The notes beneath the pieces were generated by a model. The model saw only the letters and a program-made list of their open reading frames with translations, was not told where the DNA came from and did not search any database. Source: Micromonospora polyrhachis (lineage in GTDB: Bacteria; Actinomycetota; Actinomycetes; Mycobacteriales; Micromonosporaceae). Taken from it: a stretch of 64,000 nucleotides of DNA. Position numbers and translations under genes: made by a program. How positions within the stretch are numbered: the stretch's first letter is position 1; each line of letters begins with the position of its first letter. Positions 41,333-49,250 of the stretch are shown one piece after another. The DNA lies in assembly GCF_014203835.1 (NCBI RefSeq), contig NZ_JACHJW010000001.1:5654501-5718500 (forward strand), given 5' to 3'.

Positions 41333-44116
41333 GTGACAGCTTCGACCCCGCGCCTGCTGCTCGTTGACGGACATTCGCTGGCTTACCGGGCGTTCTTCGC
41401 CCTGCCGGTGGAAAACTTCTCCACCACCACCGGGCAGCCGACCAACGCGGTCTACGGCTTCACCTCAATGCTGATCAACGTGTTGCGCGATGAGCAACCG
41501 ACGCACATCGTGGTGGCGTTCGACGTCTCCCGCCGCTCGTTCCGCACCGAGCGCTACGCCGAATACAAGGCCGGCCGCTCGGAGACGCCGGCCGACTTCG
41601 TCGGGCAGGTCAGCCTGGTCAAGGAGGTCCTTGAAGCGCTGCGGATCCCGGTGGTGGAAAAGGAGGGCTACGAGGCTGACGACGTGATCGCCACGCTGGC
41701 CTGCCAGGGGCGGGACAACGGCATGGAGGTGCTGATCAGCTCCGGCGACCGGGATGCCTTCCAACTCGTCGGTGACCGGATCACCGTGCTCTACCCCCGG
41801 AAGGGCGTTTCCGACCTGGCCCGGATGGATCCGGCGGCGGTGACCGCGCGCTACGGGGTCGGCCCGGACCGCTACCGCGATCTGGCCGCCCTGGTGGGGG
41901 AGGCGAGCGACAACCTGCCGGGGGTGCCCGGGGTTGGTCCCAAGACCGCGGCCAAGTGGATTGGTCAGTACGGCGGCGTCGAGGGCGTGATCGCCCGCGC
42001 GGACGAGATCAAGGGCAAGGCGGGGGAAAGCCTGCGGGAGCGGCTCGCCGATGTGATCCGCAACTACGAGCTCAACTGCCTGGTCTCCGACCTGGAACTG
42101 CCGCTGCAGGTCGATGACGCCCGTTGGACCGGGTGGGATCGCGAGGCGGTGCACCAGGTTTTCGACACGCTGCAGTTCCGGATTCTGCGGGACCGGCTCT
42201 ACCAGTACCTGGAGGCGGTCGAGCCGGAGGCGGAGGCCGGCTTCGACCTGTCCGGTGAGGTACTACGTCCCGGTACGGTCGCCGCCTGGCTGGCCACCCA
42301 CGCCCCCGCCGGCACACCCACCGGGGTGGCGGTCGCCGGCACCTTCGGGCGTGGCACCGGCTCGCTGAGCGGGGTGGCGATCGCCACCGCCGGTGGTGCC
42401 GCCGGCTGGTTCGATCCGGCCCAGCTCGACCCCGCCGACGAGACATCGGTCGCCGACTGGCTGGCCGACGCGGACCGTCCGAAGGTGCTGCACGACAGTA
42501 AGCCGGCGTTGTTGGCCTTCGCGGCCCACGGCTGGGATCTGGCCGGCGTCGTCCGGGACACCGCGCTCGCCGCCTACCTGGCCCGGCCCGACCAGCGGTC
42601 CTACGACCTGACCGACCTGGCTCTGCGCTATCTGCACCGGGAGCTGCGAGTCGATGCGCCGGAGAGCGGGCAACTCACTCTCGACGGCTTCGGCAACGAC
42701 GGCGAGGTCGAGCAGAACCTGATGCTCCGGGCCCGCGCCACCCTCGACCTCGCCGACGCGATCGACGTCGAGCTGGCCCGCGACGGCGGTTCCCCGGCTT
42801 CCCCGGCAGCGACGGGGGACGAGCAGCCGGAGGGTGGCCCGGCGGACGGGGCACCGCAGGACGTGTCCGCGCACAGTTCGGCGGAGCTCTCCGCGAGGCT
42901 GATGACCGAGGTGGAGCTTCCCCTGGTTCGAGTGCTCGCCGGCATGGAGCGGGTCGGCATCGCCGCGGACACCGACTACCTCTCCGAGCTGGAGGCGCAC
43001 TTCGCGGCGGAGGTGAAGGCCGCCGCCCAGTCCGCCTACGAGGTGGTCGGCCGGGAGTTCAACCTCGGCTCGCCCAAGCAGTTGCAGGAGATCCTCTTCA
43101 CCGAGCTGGGCCTGCCGAAGACCAAGAAGATCAAGACGGGCTACACCACCGACGCCGACGCGTTGCAGTGGCTCTACGCGCAGCAGCCGCACCCGGTGCT
43201 GGCGCATCTGCTGCGTCACCGGGACGTCGCCCGGCTCAAGTCGACCGTGGACGGGCTCCTCAAGTCGATCTCCGACGACGGGCGCATCCACACCACCTTC
43301 CACCAGACGGTGGCGGCCACCGGGCGGCTGTCGTCGACCGATCCCAACCTGCAGAACATTCCGATCCGGACCGAGGAGGGGCGGCGGATCCGCCGGGCCT
43401 TCGTGGTGGGCCCGGGCTACGAGACCCTGCTGACCGCCGACTACAGCCAGATCGAAATGCGGATCATGGCGCACCTCTCCGCCGACGACGCGCTGATCGA
43501 GGCGTTCAACTCCGGGGCCGACTTCCACGCCGCCACCGCCTCCTCCGTGTTCGGCGTGCCGGTGGACGAGGTGACCGCAGACCAACGTCGCAAGATCAAG
43601 GCGATGAACTACGGCCTGGCGTACGGCCTCAGTGCCTTCGGCCTCTCCCAGCAGTTGAGCATCACCCCGGATGAGGCCCGAGGGCTGATGGAGGAATACT
43701 TCAGCCGATTCGGCGGGGTCCGCGACTACCTGCGTGAGGTGGTGAAGCGGGCGGTGCAGGACGGCTACACCTCGACGATCCTGGGCCGGCGGCGTTACCT
43801 GCCCGACCTGGTCAGCGACAACCGCCAGCGCCGGGAGATGTCCGAGCGGATGGCGCTCAACGCGCCGATCCAGGGCTCGGCGGCGGACATCATCAAGGTG
43901 GCCATGCTGCACGTCGACACCGCGCTACGCGAGGCCGGTCTGCGCTCGCGCATGCTGCTTCAGGTGCACGACGAACTGGTCTTCGAGGTGGCCCCCGGAG
44001 AACGGGACGCGCTGGAGGCGTTGGTCCGTCAGCGGATGGGGCAGGCTTACCCGCTGTCGGTGCCGCTGGAGGTCTCGGTCGGGGTGGGCCAGGACTGGAA
44101 CAGCGCCGACCACTGA
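41333..44116 (+). CDS. polA: DNA polymerase I
   Basis: 927 residues from GTG 41333. The 5'-nuclease domain (about 1-310) has Leu-Leu-Val-Asp-Gly-His-Ser-Leu-Ala-Tyr-Arg, Gly-Tyr-Glu-Ala-Asp-Asp-Val-Ile-Ala and Gly-Asp-Arg-Asp-Ala. The middle domain lacks the DEDD exonuclease residues, so proofreading is probably absent, as usual in actinobacteria. The polymerase domain has motif A Asp703-Tyr-Ser-Gln-Ile-Glu-Met-Arg, motif B Arg-Arg-Lys-Ile-Lys-Ala-Met-Asn-Tyr-Gly and motif C Val-His-Asp-Glu-Leu-Val-Phe-Glu. It fills gaps in excision repair and matures Okazaki fragments. Gene order polA-rpsA-coaE-uvrB is conserved with mycobacteria. Confidence 0.97.
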   Translation: MTASTPRLLLVDGHSLAYRAFFALPVENFSTTTGQPTNAVYGFTSMLINVLRDEQPTHIVVAFDVSRRSFRTERYAEYKAGRSETPADFVGQVSLVKEVLEALRIPVVEKEGYEADDVIATLACQGRDNGMEVLISSGDRDAFQLVGDRITVLYPRKGVSDLARMDPAAVTARYGVGPDRYRDLAALVGEASDNLPGVPGVGPKTAAKWIGQYGGVEGVIARADEIKGKAGESLRERLADVIRNYELNCLVSDLELPLQVDDARWTGWDREAVHQVFDTLQFRILRDRLYQYLEAVEPEAEAGFDLSGEVLRPGTVAAWLATHAPAGTPTGVAVAGTFGRGTGSLSGVAIATAGGAAGWFDPAQLDPADETSVADWLADADRPKVLHDSKPALLAFAAHGWDLAGVVRDTALAAYLARPDQRSYDLTDLALRYLHRELRVDAPESGQLTLDGFGNDGEVEQNLMLRARATLDLADAIDVELARDGGSPASPAATGDEQPEGGPADGAPQDVSAHSSAELSARLMTEVELPLVRVLAGMERVGIAADTDYLSELEAHFAAEVKAAAQSAYEVVGREFNLGSPKQLQEILFTELGLPKTKKIKTGYTTDADALQWLYAQQPHPVLAHLLRHRDVARLKSTVDGLLKSISDDGRIHTTFHQTVAATGRLSSTDPNLQNIPIRTEEGRRIRRAFVVGPGYETLLTADYSQIEMRIMAHLSADDALIEAFNSGADFHAATASSVFGVPVDEVTADQRRKIKAMNYGLAYGLSAFGLSQQLSITPDEARGLMEEYFSRFGGVRDYLREVVKRAVQDGYTSTILGRRRYLPDLVSDNRQRREMSERMALNAPIQGSAADIIKVAMLHVDTALREAGLRSRMLLQVHDELVFEVAPGERDALEALVRQRMGQAYPLSVPLEVSVGVGQDWNSADH

Positions 44117-44177
44117 ATCGGCCGGACGATCGGTCTGCCGGTGGCGGGGAATCTCGTCACCGGCGGCCGGGGGCGGG

Positions 44178-44516
44178 TCACTTCAACGGGTCGTGTCCCC
44201 AGTTCATCAGCGAGTAGCGCCATCGGGTGTGCCGGACGTCGCCGCTGGGACGCTGTGCCAGGTGCCGGTGCACGTACCCGACGACCTTGCGCATGTGCGC
44301 GTAGTCCCAGTCGGTCAGTTCCGCCTTCTTCCGGCGTAGCAGCCCCACGATCCGCCGGCCCGACTCGTGGCCGACCGACTCGCCTCCGCTGGCGGAGTGC
44401 TGGCCGACCGCCTGCGACTCGTCGGTCTCCAGCCACTTCGTCAACTCGCCGGGGCTCATGTTGACCGCATCGGTGAAGTCCCGGTGTACGCCCGTCCCGT
44501 CGTCACCCCGGCTCAC
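44178..44516 (-). CDS. DUF3140 family protein
   Basis: 112 residues from GTG 44516, with GGAGG about 9 nt upstream. The layout Phe-Thr-Asp-Ala-Val-Asn-Met-Ser-Pro-Gly-Glu-Leu-Thr-Lys-Trp-Leu, then Gly-Arg-Arg-Ile-Val-Gly-Leu-Leu-Arg-Arg-Lys-Lys-Ala-Glu-Leu-Thr, a helix with Met-Arg-Lys-Val-Val-Gly-Tyr-Val-His-Arg-His, and the end Trp-Arg-Tyr-Ser-Leu-Met-Asn-Trp-Gly-His-Asp-Pro-Leu-Lys is the DUF3140 signature. Small, soluble, mostly helical, function unknown. Its start overlaps the end of the DUF2945 gene by 14 nt, a common pairing. Confidence 0.85.
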   Translation of the reverse strand: MSRGDDGTGVHRDFTDAVNMSPGELTKWLETDESQAVGQHSASGGESVGHESGRRIVGLLRRKKAELTDWDYAHMRKVVGYVHRHLAQRPSGDVRHTRWRYSLMNWGHDPLK

Positions 44517-44721
44517 GGTGGAGTGCCTCCGGCTTGTGCACCGCATCGCGTCCCTCGGCGGTGCGTACCCGATATTGCGGTTTGTCCTTCGATGCGGCGA
44601 CCACCCGCTTGGCGGCCCGGGTCCGATGGGTGATCTCCTCCTGCACCGTGCCATGGGCCCTCGAGCCGTGGCTGGACCAGCTGACCCGGTCGCCCCTGTG
44701 CAGCTTCTTCCGCTCGGCCAT
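44503..44721 (-). CDS. DUF2945 (Tudor-like) family protein
   Basis: 72 residues. Gly-Asp-Arg-Val-Ser-Trp-Ser-Ser-His-Gly, Gly-Thr-Val-Gln-Glu-Glu-Ile-Thr and Ala-Ser-Lys-Asp-Lys-Pro-Gln-Tyr-Arg-Val-Arg-Thr followed by Ala-Val-His-Lys-Pro-Glu-Ala-Leu are characteristic of DUF2945, a small beta-barrel domain annotated as hypervirulence-associated Tudor. It is highly basic, so nucleic-acid binding is plausible (inference). It is the upstream partner of the overlapping DUF3140 gene and converges on polA. Confidence 0.85.
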   Translation of the reverse strand: MAERKKLHRGDRVSWSSHGSRAHGTVQEEITHRTRAAKRVVAASKDKPQYRVRTAEGRDAVHKPEALHREPG

Positions 44722-44781
44722 GTGGCGGTCTACCCGGAGCCTCCACCACGAAACGGTGGTCCGCCGCCGGGGGAAGGGGGG

Positions 44782-45603
44782 TTAGGCCGGTTTGTGGCAG
44801 ACGAAAATGGCGGTGCCGGGGAAGAGACGTCCACGTAACGGGCTCCACTGGCCCCAGATTCCCTCGTGCCCCTCCGGCCACTCCGGCTCCACCACGTCAC
44901 GCAGGGAGAAACCGGCACCGACGATCTCGCGTACCCGGTCGCCGAGGGTGCGGTGCTGCTCGACGTAGGTGGGGACGCCCTCGGAGTCCTCCTCGACGTA
45001 CGGGCGGCGGTCGAAGTAGGAGTTCACCGCCGTCAGACCGTTCTCACCCGGGTCGTCGAGGAAGATCCATCGCATCGGATGAGTGACCGAGAAGACCCAC
45101 CGACCGCCGGGACGCAGCACCCGGAAGACCTCCCGCATCACCGCGGCCGAGTCGGCGACGAACGGAATCGCCCCGAACGCCGTACAGACCGTGTCGAAGG
45201 ACACATCGCCGAACGGCAGGGCCAGGGCGTCGGCCTGGACGAGCGGGACGCGTACCCCCGAGGTGGTCGCCGCGCCGGCGGCGTGGCGCAACATGCCGGC
45301 GGAGAGGTCCAGCGCCACGACCCGGGCATCCTGGGTGGCCAACCAGCGCGCGGCCGACGCCGCGCCGCAACCGAGTTCCAGTACGCGACGCCCGGCCACC
45401 TCACCCAGTAACTGGACGTCGGCCTCCCGGATCCCTTCGGGGCACCACACGAAGTCGACCTCACCCAGGAACGCGCCGTGTTCGGCCTGGTAGTCGTCGG
45501 CGTCCAGGTCCCACCAGCCCCGAGCGGCCCGTCGGCTCTCCGCATCGCCAACCCAGCGTCGGCTAACCCCGTGGTGGTCGTCGGTCCAGCCGTCGTCGCT
45601 CAT
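44782..45603 (-). CDS. Class I SAM-dependent methyltransferase
   Basis: 273 residues from ATG 45603. Motif I is Val-Leu-Glu-Leu-Gly-Cys-Gly-Ala-Ala-Ser-Ala, motif II ends Val-Ala-Leu-Asp-Leu-Ser-Ala-Gly-Met-Leu, and Phe-Asp-Thr-Val-Cys-Thr-Ala-Phe-Gly-Ala followed by Val-Leu-Arg-Pro-Gly-Gly-Arg-Trp-Val-Phe-Ser-Val is the UbiE/COQ5-like (Methyltransf_11) core. The N-terminus Trp-Trp-Asp-Leu-Asp-Ala-Asp-Asp-Tyr-Gln-Ala-Glu-His-Gly is common to an actinobacterial subgroup. The substrate is unknown. The in-frame upstream extension is rejected because a TANNNT box lies 7 nt before this ATG. Confidence 0.9.
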   Translation of the reverse strand: MSDDGWTDDHHGVSRRWVGDAESRRAARGWWDLDADDYQAEHGAFLGEVDFVWCPEGIREADVQLLGEVAGRRVLELGCGAASAARWLATQDARVVALDLSAGMLRHAAGAATTSGVRVPLVQADALALPFGDVSFDTVCTAFGAIPFVADSAAVMREVFRVLRPGGRWVFSVTHPMRWIFLDDPGENGLTAVNSYFDRRPYVEEDSEGVPTYVEQHRTLGDRVREIVGAGFSLRDVVEPEWPEGHEGIWGQWSPLRGRLFPGTAIFVCHKPA

Positions 45604-45948
45604 CCCGATCACGCTAGACCCCACCGGGTCAGGGATCGGCAGCGGCCGAGGCTTTTCCGGTACGTGGAGTCGCGGATTTCGGGTCCGGGAAAAGTGTGCT
45701 GCCTTCAGGTGTGGGGAGGGCTTGCATGCTGTGGTAATGCGCACGGTAAGCTGTTCGATGCGCTCGCGGATCGCGTGCCTCGGCAGGGAGCAGGTCCGCG
45801 GTCGACGGACACACCCATGGTCGTTCAGTGGCGCGATGGTCTTCACTGGCGATCGACAGGTGTGTTTGCGGCGGATCCGCTGGGCGCAAACAGGTCACTG
45901 CGACACAAGCCAGCTGTGACACACCATCCGACCGGAGCAACCGCCCAC
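45604..45948 (+). promoter_or_regulatory. Long upstream region of rpsA with candidate promoter and stem-loop
   Basis: No gene is supported in these 345 bp. A possible promoter is TTGCAT (45722-45727) and TAAGCT (45747-45752) with 19-bp spacing. This would give a leader of about 190 nt. Within it, TGTTTGCG (45863-45870) and CGCAAACA (45885-45892) form a perfect stem enclosing the self-complementary GCGGATCCGC. S1 genes are often autoregulated through their leader; a role here is inferred. Confidence 0.4.
45611..45616 (-). promoter_or_regulatory. -10 element (TAGCGT), probable leaderless promoter of the methyltransferase gene
   Basis: On the minus strand TAGCGT is followed by 7 nt and the ATG at 45603, with no room for a leader with a ribosome site. 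Confidence 0.5.
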
Positions 45949-47445
45949 ATGACGAGCAGCATCGAGGCCTCCTCGAGCGCCACCCGGGTCACCCACGACG
46001 ATCTCGGTTCCGAGGAGGCTTTCCTCGCCGCGATCGACGAGACCATCAAGTACTTCAACGACGGCGACATTGTCGAAGGCACCGTCGTCAAGGTCGATCG
46101 GGACGAGGTCCTGCTCGACATCGGCTACAAGACCGAGGGTGTCATCCCCTCGCGCGAGTTGTCGATCAAGCACGACGTAGACCCCGCCGAGGTTGTGTCG
46201 GTCGGTGACCACATCGAGGCCCTGGTTCTCCAGAAGGAGGACAAGGAAGGTCGCCTGATCCTCTCGAAGAAGCGGGCTCAGTACGAGCGCGCCTGGGGCA
46301 CCATCGAGAAGATCAAGGACGAGGACGGTGTCGTCCGCGGCTCGGTCATCGAGGTGGTCAAGGGTGGCCTCATCCTCGACATCGGGCTGCGTGGCTTCCT
46401 GCCCGCCTCCCTGGTGGAGATGCGCCGGGTCCGCGACCTGCAGCCGTACGTGGGGCGTGAGCTCGAGGCCAAGATCATCGAGCTGGACAAGAACCGCAAC
46501 AACGTGGTCCTGTCCCGCCGGGCCTGGCTGGAGCAGACCCAGTCCGAGGTGCGCACCGAGTTCCTCAACAAGCTCCAGAAGGGCCAGGTCCGCAAGGGCG
46601 TCGTGTCCTCGATCGTCAACTTCGGCGCCTTCGTCGACCTGGGCGGCGTGGACGGCCTGGTGCACGTCTCCGAGCTGTCCTGGAAGCACATCGACCACCC
46701 GTCCGAGGTTGTCGAGGTCGGCCAGGAGGTCGAGGTCGAGGTCCTGGACGTCGACCTGGACCGCGAGCGGGTCTCGCTGTCGCTGAAGGCGACCCAGGAG
46801 GACCCGTGGCGTCAGTTCGCCCGCACCCACGCGATCCAGCAGATCGTTCCGGGTAAGGTCACCAAGCTGGTTCCGTTCGGTGCGTTCGTGCGCGTCGACG
46901 ACGGCATCGAGGGCCTGGTGCACATCTCCGAGCTGGCCGAGCGCCACGTGGAGATCCCGGAGCAGGTCGTCCAGGTCGGCTCGGACGTCATGGTCAAGGT
47001 CATCGACATCGACCTGGAGCGTCGGCGGATCTCGCTCTCGCTCAAGCAGGCCAACGAGGGCTTCGTCGAGGGCGAGGAGCACTTCGACCCGACCCTCTAC
47101 GGCATGGCCGCGACGTACGACGCCGAGGGCAACTACATCTACCCGGAGGGCTTCGACCCGGAGACCGGGGAGTGGCTCGAAGGCTTCGAGAAGCAGCGGG
47201 AGACCTGGGAGCAGCAGTACGCCGAGGCGCGCACCCGCTGGGAGGCCCACACCAAGCAGGTGCAGACCTCCCGGGCGGCCGACGCCGAGGCTGCGGCCAA
47301 CCCGGCTCCGGCCGGTGCTGGCGCCGGTGGCGGGGCGACCTCGTCGACCCCGGCCCCGGCCCGTCAGGCCGAGGAGCCGGCCGGCACCCTGGCCACCGAC
47401 GAGGCGCTCGCCGCACTGCGCGAGAAGCTTGCCGGCGGCAAGTAG
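45949..47445 (+). CDS. rpsA: 30S ribosomal protein S1
   Basis: 498 residues from ATG 45949, with GGAG at 45934-45937. It has four S1 RNA-binding domains beginning near Asp-Ile-Val-Glu-Gly-Thr-Val-Val-Lys-Val, Gly-Val-Val-Arg-Gly-Ser-Val-Ile-Glu-Val, Gln-Val-Arg-Lys-Gly-Val-Val-Ser-Ser-Ile and Gln-Ile-Val-Pro-Gly-Lys-Val-Thr-Lys-Leu. The actinobacterial C-terminal tail follows: Tyr-Gly-Met-Ala-Ala-Thr-Tyr-Asp-Ala-Glu-Gly-Asn-Tyr, Trp-Glu-x-His-Thr-Lys-Gln and an Ala/Pro-rich stretch. S1 recruits mRNA to the 30S subunit. In M. tuberculosis the S1 tail has been discussed in connection with pyrazinoic acid and trans-translation. A strong terminator follows directly. Confidence 0.97.
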   Translation: MTSSIEASSSATRVTHDDLGSEEAFLAAIDETIKYFNDGDIVEGTVVKVDRDEVLLDIGYKTEGVIPSRELSIKHDVDPAEVVSVGDHIEALVLQKEDKEGRLILSKKRAQYERAWGTIEKIKDEDGVVRGSVIEVVKGGLILDIGLRGFLPASLVEMRRVRDLQPYVGRELEAKIIELDKNRNNVVLSRRAWLEQTQSEVRTEFLNKLQKGQVRKGVVSSIVNFGAFVDLGGVDGLVHVSELSWKHIDHPSEVVEVGQEVEVEVLDVDLDRERVSLSLKATQEDPWRQFARTHAIQQIVPGKVTKLVPFGAFVRVDDGIEGLVHISELAERHVEIPEQVVQVGSDVMVKVIDIDLERRRISLSLKQANEGFVEGEEHFDPTLYGMAATYDAEGNYIYPEGFDPETGEWLEGFEKQRETWEQQYAEARTRWEAHTKQVQTSRAADAEAAANPAPAGAGAGGGATSSTPAPARQAEEPAGTLATDEALAALREKLAGGK

Positions 47446-47455
47446 TCAGCTCACC

Positions 47456-47505
47456 GCGGAGGCCCGCCCCGCGACCGGTACACCGGTCGCGGGGCGGGCC
47501 TCCGC
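47456..47505 (+). terminator. rpsA terminator
   Basis: A perfect 23-bp stem: GCGGAGGCCCGCCCCGCGAC plus CGG, loop TACA, then the exact complement. It starts 10 nt after the rpsA stop. It is very GC-rich without a U-tract, the usual actinobacterial form. Confidence 0.9.
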
Positions 47506-47653
47506 CATCTGCGCTTCGTCCGTTCCCTGCTCCGTCGCTCCGGTTCCGGCCGCCATGTTTCTCCGGTTCCGTCCGGGAGATCGGTGCGGAGTCCTGGCCA
47601 CGCGTTCCTGGGAGATCTTGGCGGAATGGGACGGTACCGGGTTGACTGGGCAG

Positions 47654-48754
47654 GTGCTGAAGATCGGACTCACCGGCGGGATCGGATCGGGAAAGAGCGT
47701 CGTCGCGCGGCGGCTGGCGCAGCTCGGGGCGGTGATCATCGACGCCGACCGGATCGCCCGCGAGGTGGTCGCTCCCGGTACGGAGGGCCTACGCGAGATC
47801 GCCACCACCTTCGGTTCCGGAGTGCTTCAGGACGACGGAAGCCTGGACCGGGCAGCCCTCGGTGTGGTGGTCTTCGGTGACCACGCGGCGCGCGCCCGGT
47901 TGGAGGCGATCACCCATCCTCGGGTACGCGCCCGGACCGCCCAACTCGTGGCCGAGGCACCTCCGGACGCGATCGTCGTCAACGACGTACCGCTGCTGGT
48001 CGAGGTGGGGCTCGCCGCCACGTACCACCTGGTGATCGTGGTGGAGACGGAGCAGTCCATCCGGATTGACCGATTGGTCCGGGATCGGGGCATGAGCGCC
48101 GAGGAGGCGTACCAGCGGATTCGCGCCCAGACCAGCGACGCGTTGCGGCGGGCCGCTGCTGACGCCCTGCTGACCAACAACGGGAGACTGGACGAGTTGC
48201 ACGCGGCGGTGGACGCGCTGTGGCAGGGCCGGCTGGTGCCGTACGAGCGCAACGTGCGCGAGCGTCGGGTGGCTCCCATGCCTCCCACCGACGGTGGGTC
48301 CACAGCGGATCCGACCTGGCCGGCGCAGTTCGCCCGGCTCGCCGCCCGGATCGGGCACGCGCTGGGCCCCGCCGTACAACGGATCGACCAGGTCGGCCCA
48401 GCCTCGGTGGCGGGGCTGCCGTCGGTGGACGTCATCGAGATCCGGGTGGGTGTAGCCGCTGACGCCGACCTGGGCCTGCTCGCCGGCCAACTGGCCGATG
48501 CGGGGTTCCCGCCGGTGTCGTCGGCGACCGGGGCGGAACGCCGACATGGCGGTGCCGACCCGGCCCGCCCGGTCGACCTGAGGCTTGGCCCGATCGGCTT
48601 GCCCAACTGGCGAGCGGCCCTGTTGCTACGGGACTACCTGCGGGACGACCCGCAGCGGTGGTCGGCGACGTCGGCGTACGACGAGCAGATCCGATCGGCC
48701 GAGCAGTGGGCGGTGGAAACCGGCTGGGAACCATCCGGGGGAGTCGTGGGATGA
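47654..48754 (+). CDS. coaE: Dephospho-CoA kinase fused to a GrpB-like domain
   Basis: 366 residues from GTG 47654 (TTG 47642 is also in frame). Residues 1-200 are dephospho-CoA kinase, which phosphorylates the 3' hydroxyl of dephospho-CoA in the last step of CoA synthesis. Walker A is Gly-Gly-Ile-Gly-Ser-Gly-Lys-Ser (8-15), with Val-Ile-Ile-Asp-Ala-Asp-Arg-Ile-Ala-Arg-Glu-Val and Asp-Val-Pro-Leu-Leu-Val-Glu following. Residues 215-366 are a GrpB/UPF0157 domain of the nucleotidyltransferase superfamily (Arg-Ile-Asp-Gln-Val-Gly-Pro-Ala-Ser-Val...Val-Asp-Val-Ile-Glu-Ile). The same fusion is known in mycobacterial CoaE, where the C-terminal part has been proposed to aid folding. Confidence 0.93.
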   Translation: MLKIGLTGGIGSGKSVVARRLAQLGAVIIDADRIAREVVAPGTEGLREIATTFGSGVLQDDGSLDRAALGVVVFGDHAARARLEAITHPRVRARTAQLVAEAPPDAIVVNDVPLLVEVGLAATYHLVIVVETEQSIRIDRLVRDRGMSAEEAYQRIRAQTSDALRRAAADALLTNNGRLDELHAAVDALWQGRLVPYERNVRERRVAPMPPTDGGSTADPTWPAQFARLAARIGHALGPAVQRIDQVGPASVAGLPSVDVIEIRVGVAADADLGLLAGQLADAGFPPVSSATGAERRHGGADPARPVDLRLGPIGLPNWRAALLLRDYLRDDPQRWSATSAYDEQIRSAEQWAVETGWEPSGGVVG

Positions 48755-49250
48755 CGATGCCGACCAGGTGACCGTAGCGACGTGGTGGGAACCGCGCAGC
48801 AGGCACGACAATCTGCTCGCCGCGATCCCGGAGCGGGCCGCCGCAGGGCGGCGGAACCTGGGGCCAGAGCAGCTCCCCGGGGGAGTCCCGGTTCCGGCGG
48901 GTAGCCCAGCCGCAGCTATCGTGCCGAGGGCTGCCCGTGCGGTTCAGCAGTGGTCACCGGCCTGACCGCAGCAGCACGACGGTGGAGGTAAGGCGCTCGC
49001 GGCGGCCGGTCTGCGCGTTCCGCGCGACCGCGTCCGGTGCGCACGCCGGCCGAGTGCCGGGGCTGCAACCCTTTGCGCCGGTCGCGACCATCGATACTGA
49101 TGTGGGGTCGCGATCCGGACGGCCGCCGCGAGCGGCCTACCCTAGCACCGTAGCCTGGTGATCTTTGCCACACAATCGACATATCGAAGTTGATTGAGCA
49201 CGTACGGTCTCCGAGGTCCGGTGTCACAGCTGCGGCGTACCGTTGAGGTC
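48755..49250. other. 496-bp interval between coaE and uvrB
   Basis: A 65-residue open frame from GTG 48768 to 48965 (Val-Thr-Val-Ala-Thr-Trp-Trp-Glu-Pro-Arg...) has some coding character but no ribosome site or known family, and I do not call it a gene. The rest holds the uvrB promoter. I looked for an actinobacterial LexA box before uvrB and found no convincing one. Confidence 0.4.
49238..49243 (+). promoter_or_regulatory. -10 element (TACCGT), possible leaderless promoter of uvrB
   Basis: TACCGT matches TANNNT and is 7 nt before ATG 49251. The intervening TGAGGTC could also be a poor ribosome site, so the assignment is tentative. Confidence 0.4.

Noticed and set aside
48768-48965. 65-residue frame between coaE and uvrB
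   Set aside because: No ribosome site, no recognised family and a low-complexity second half.
49150-49250. Possible SOS (LexA) box before uvrB
   Set aside because: The nearest match, around CGACATATCGAAG, lacks the spaced GAAC/GTTC arms of the actinobacterial consensus.
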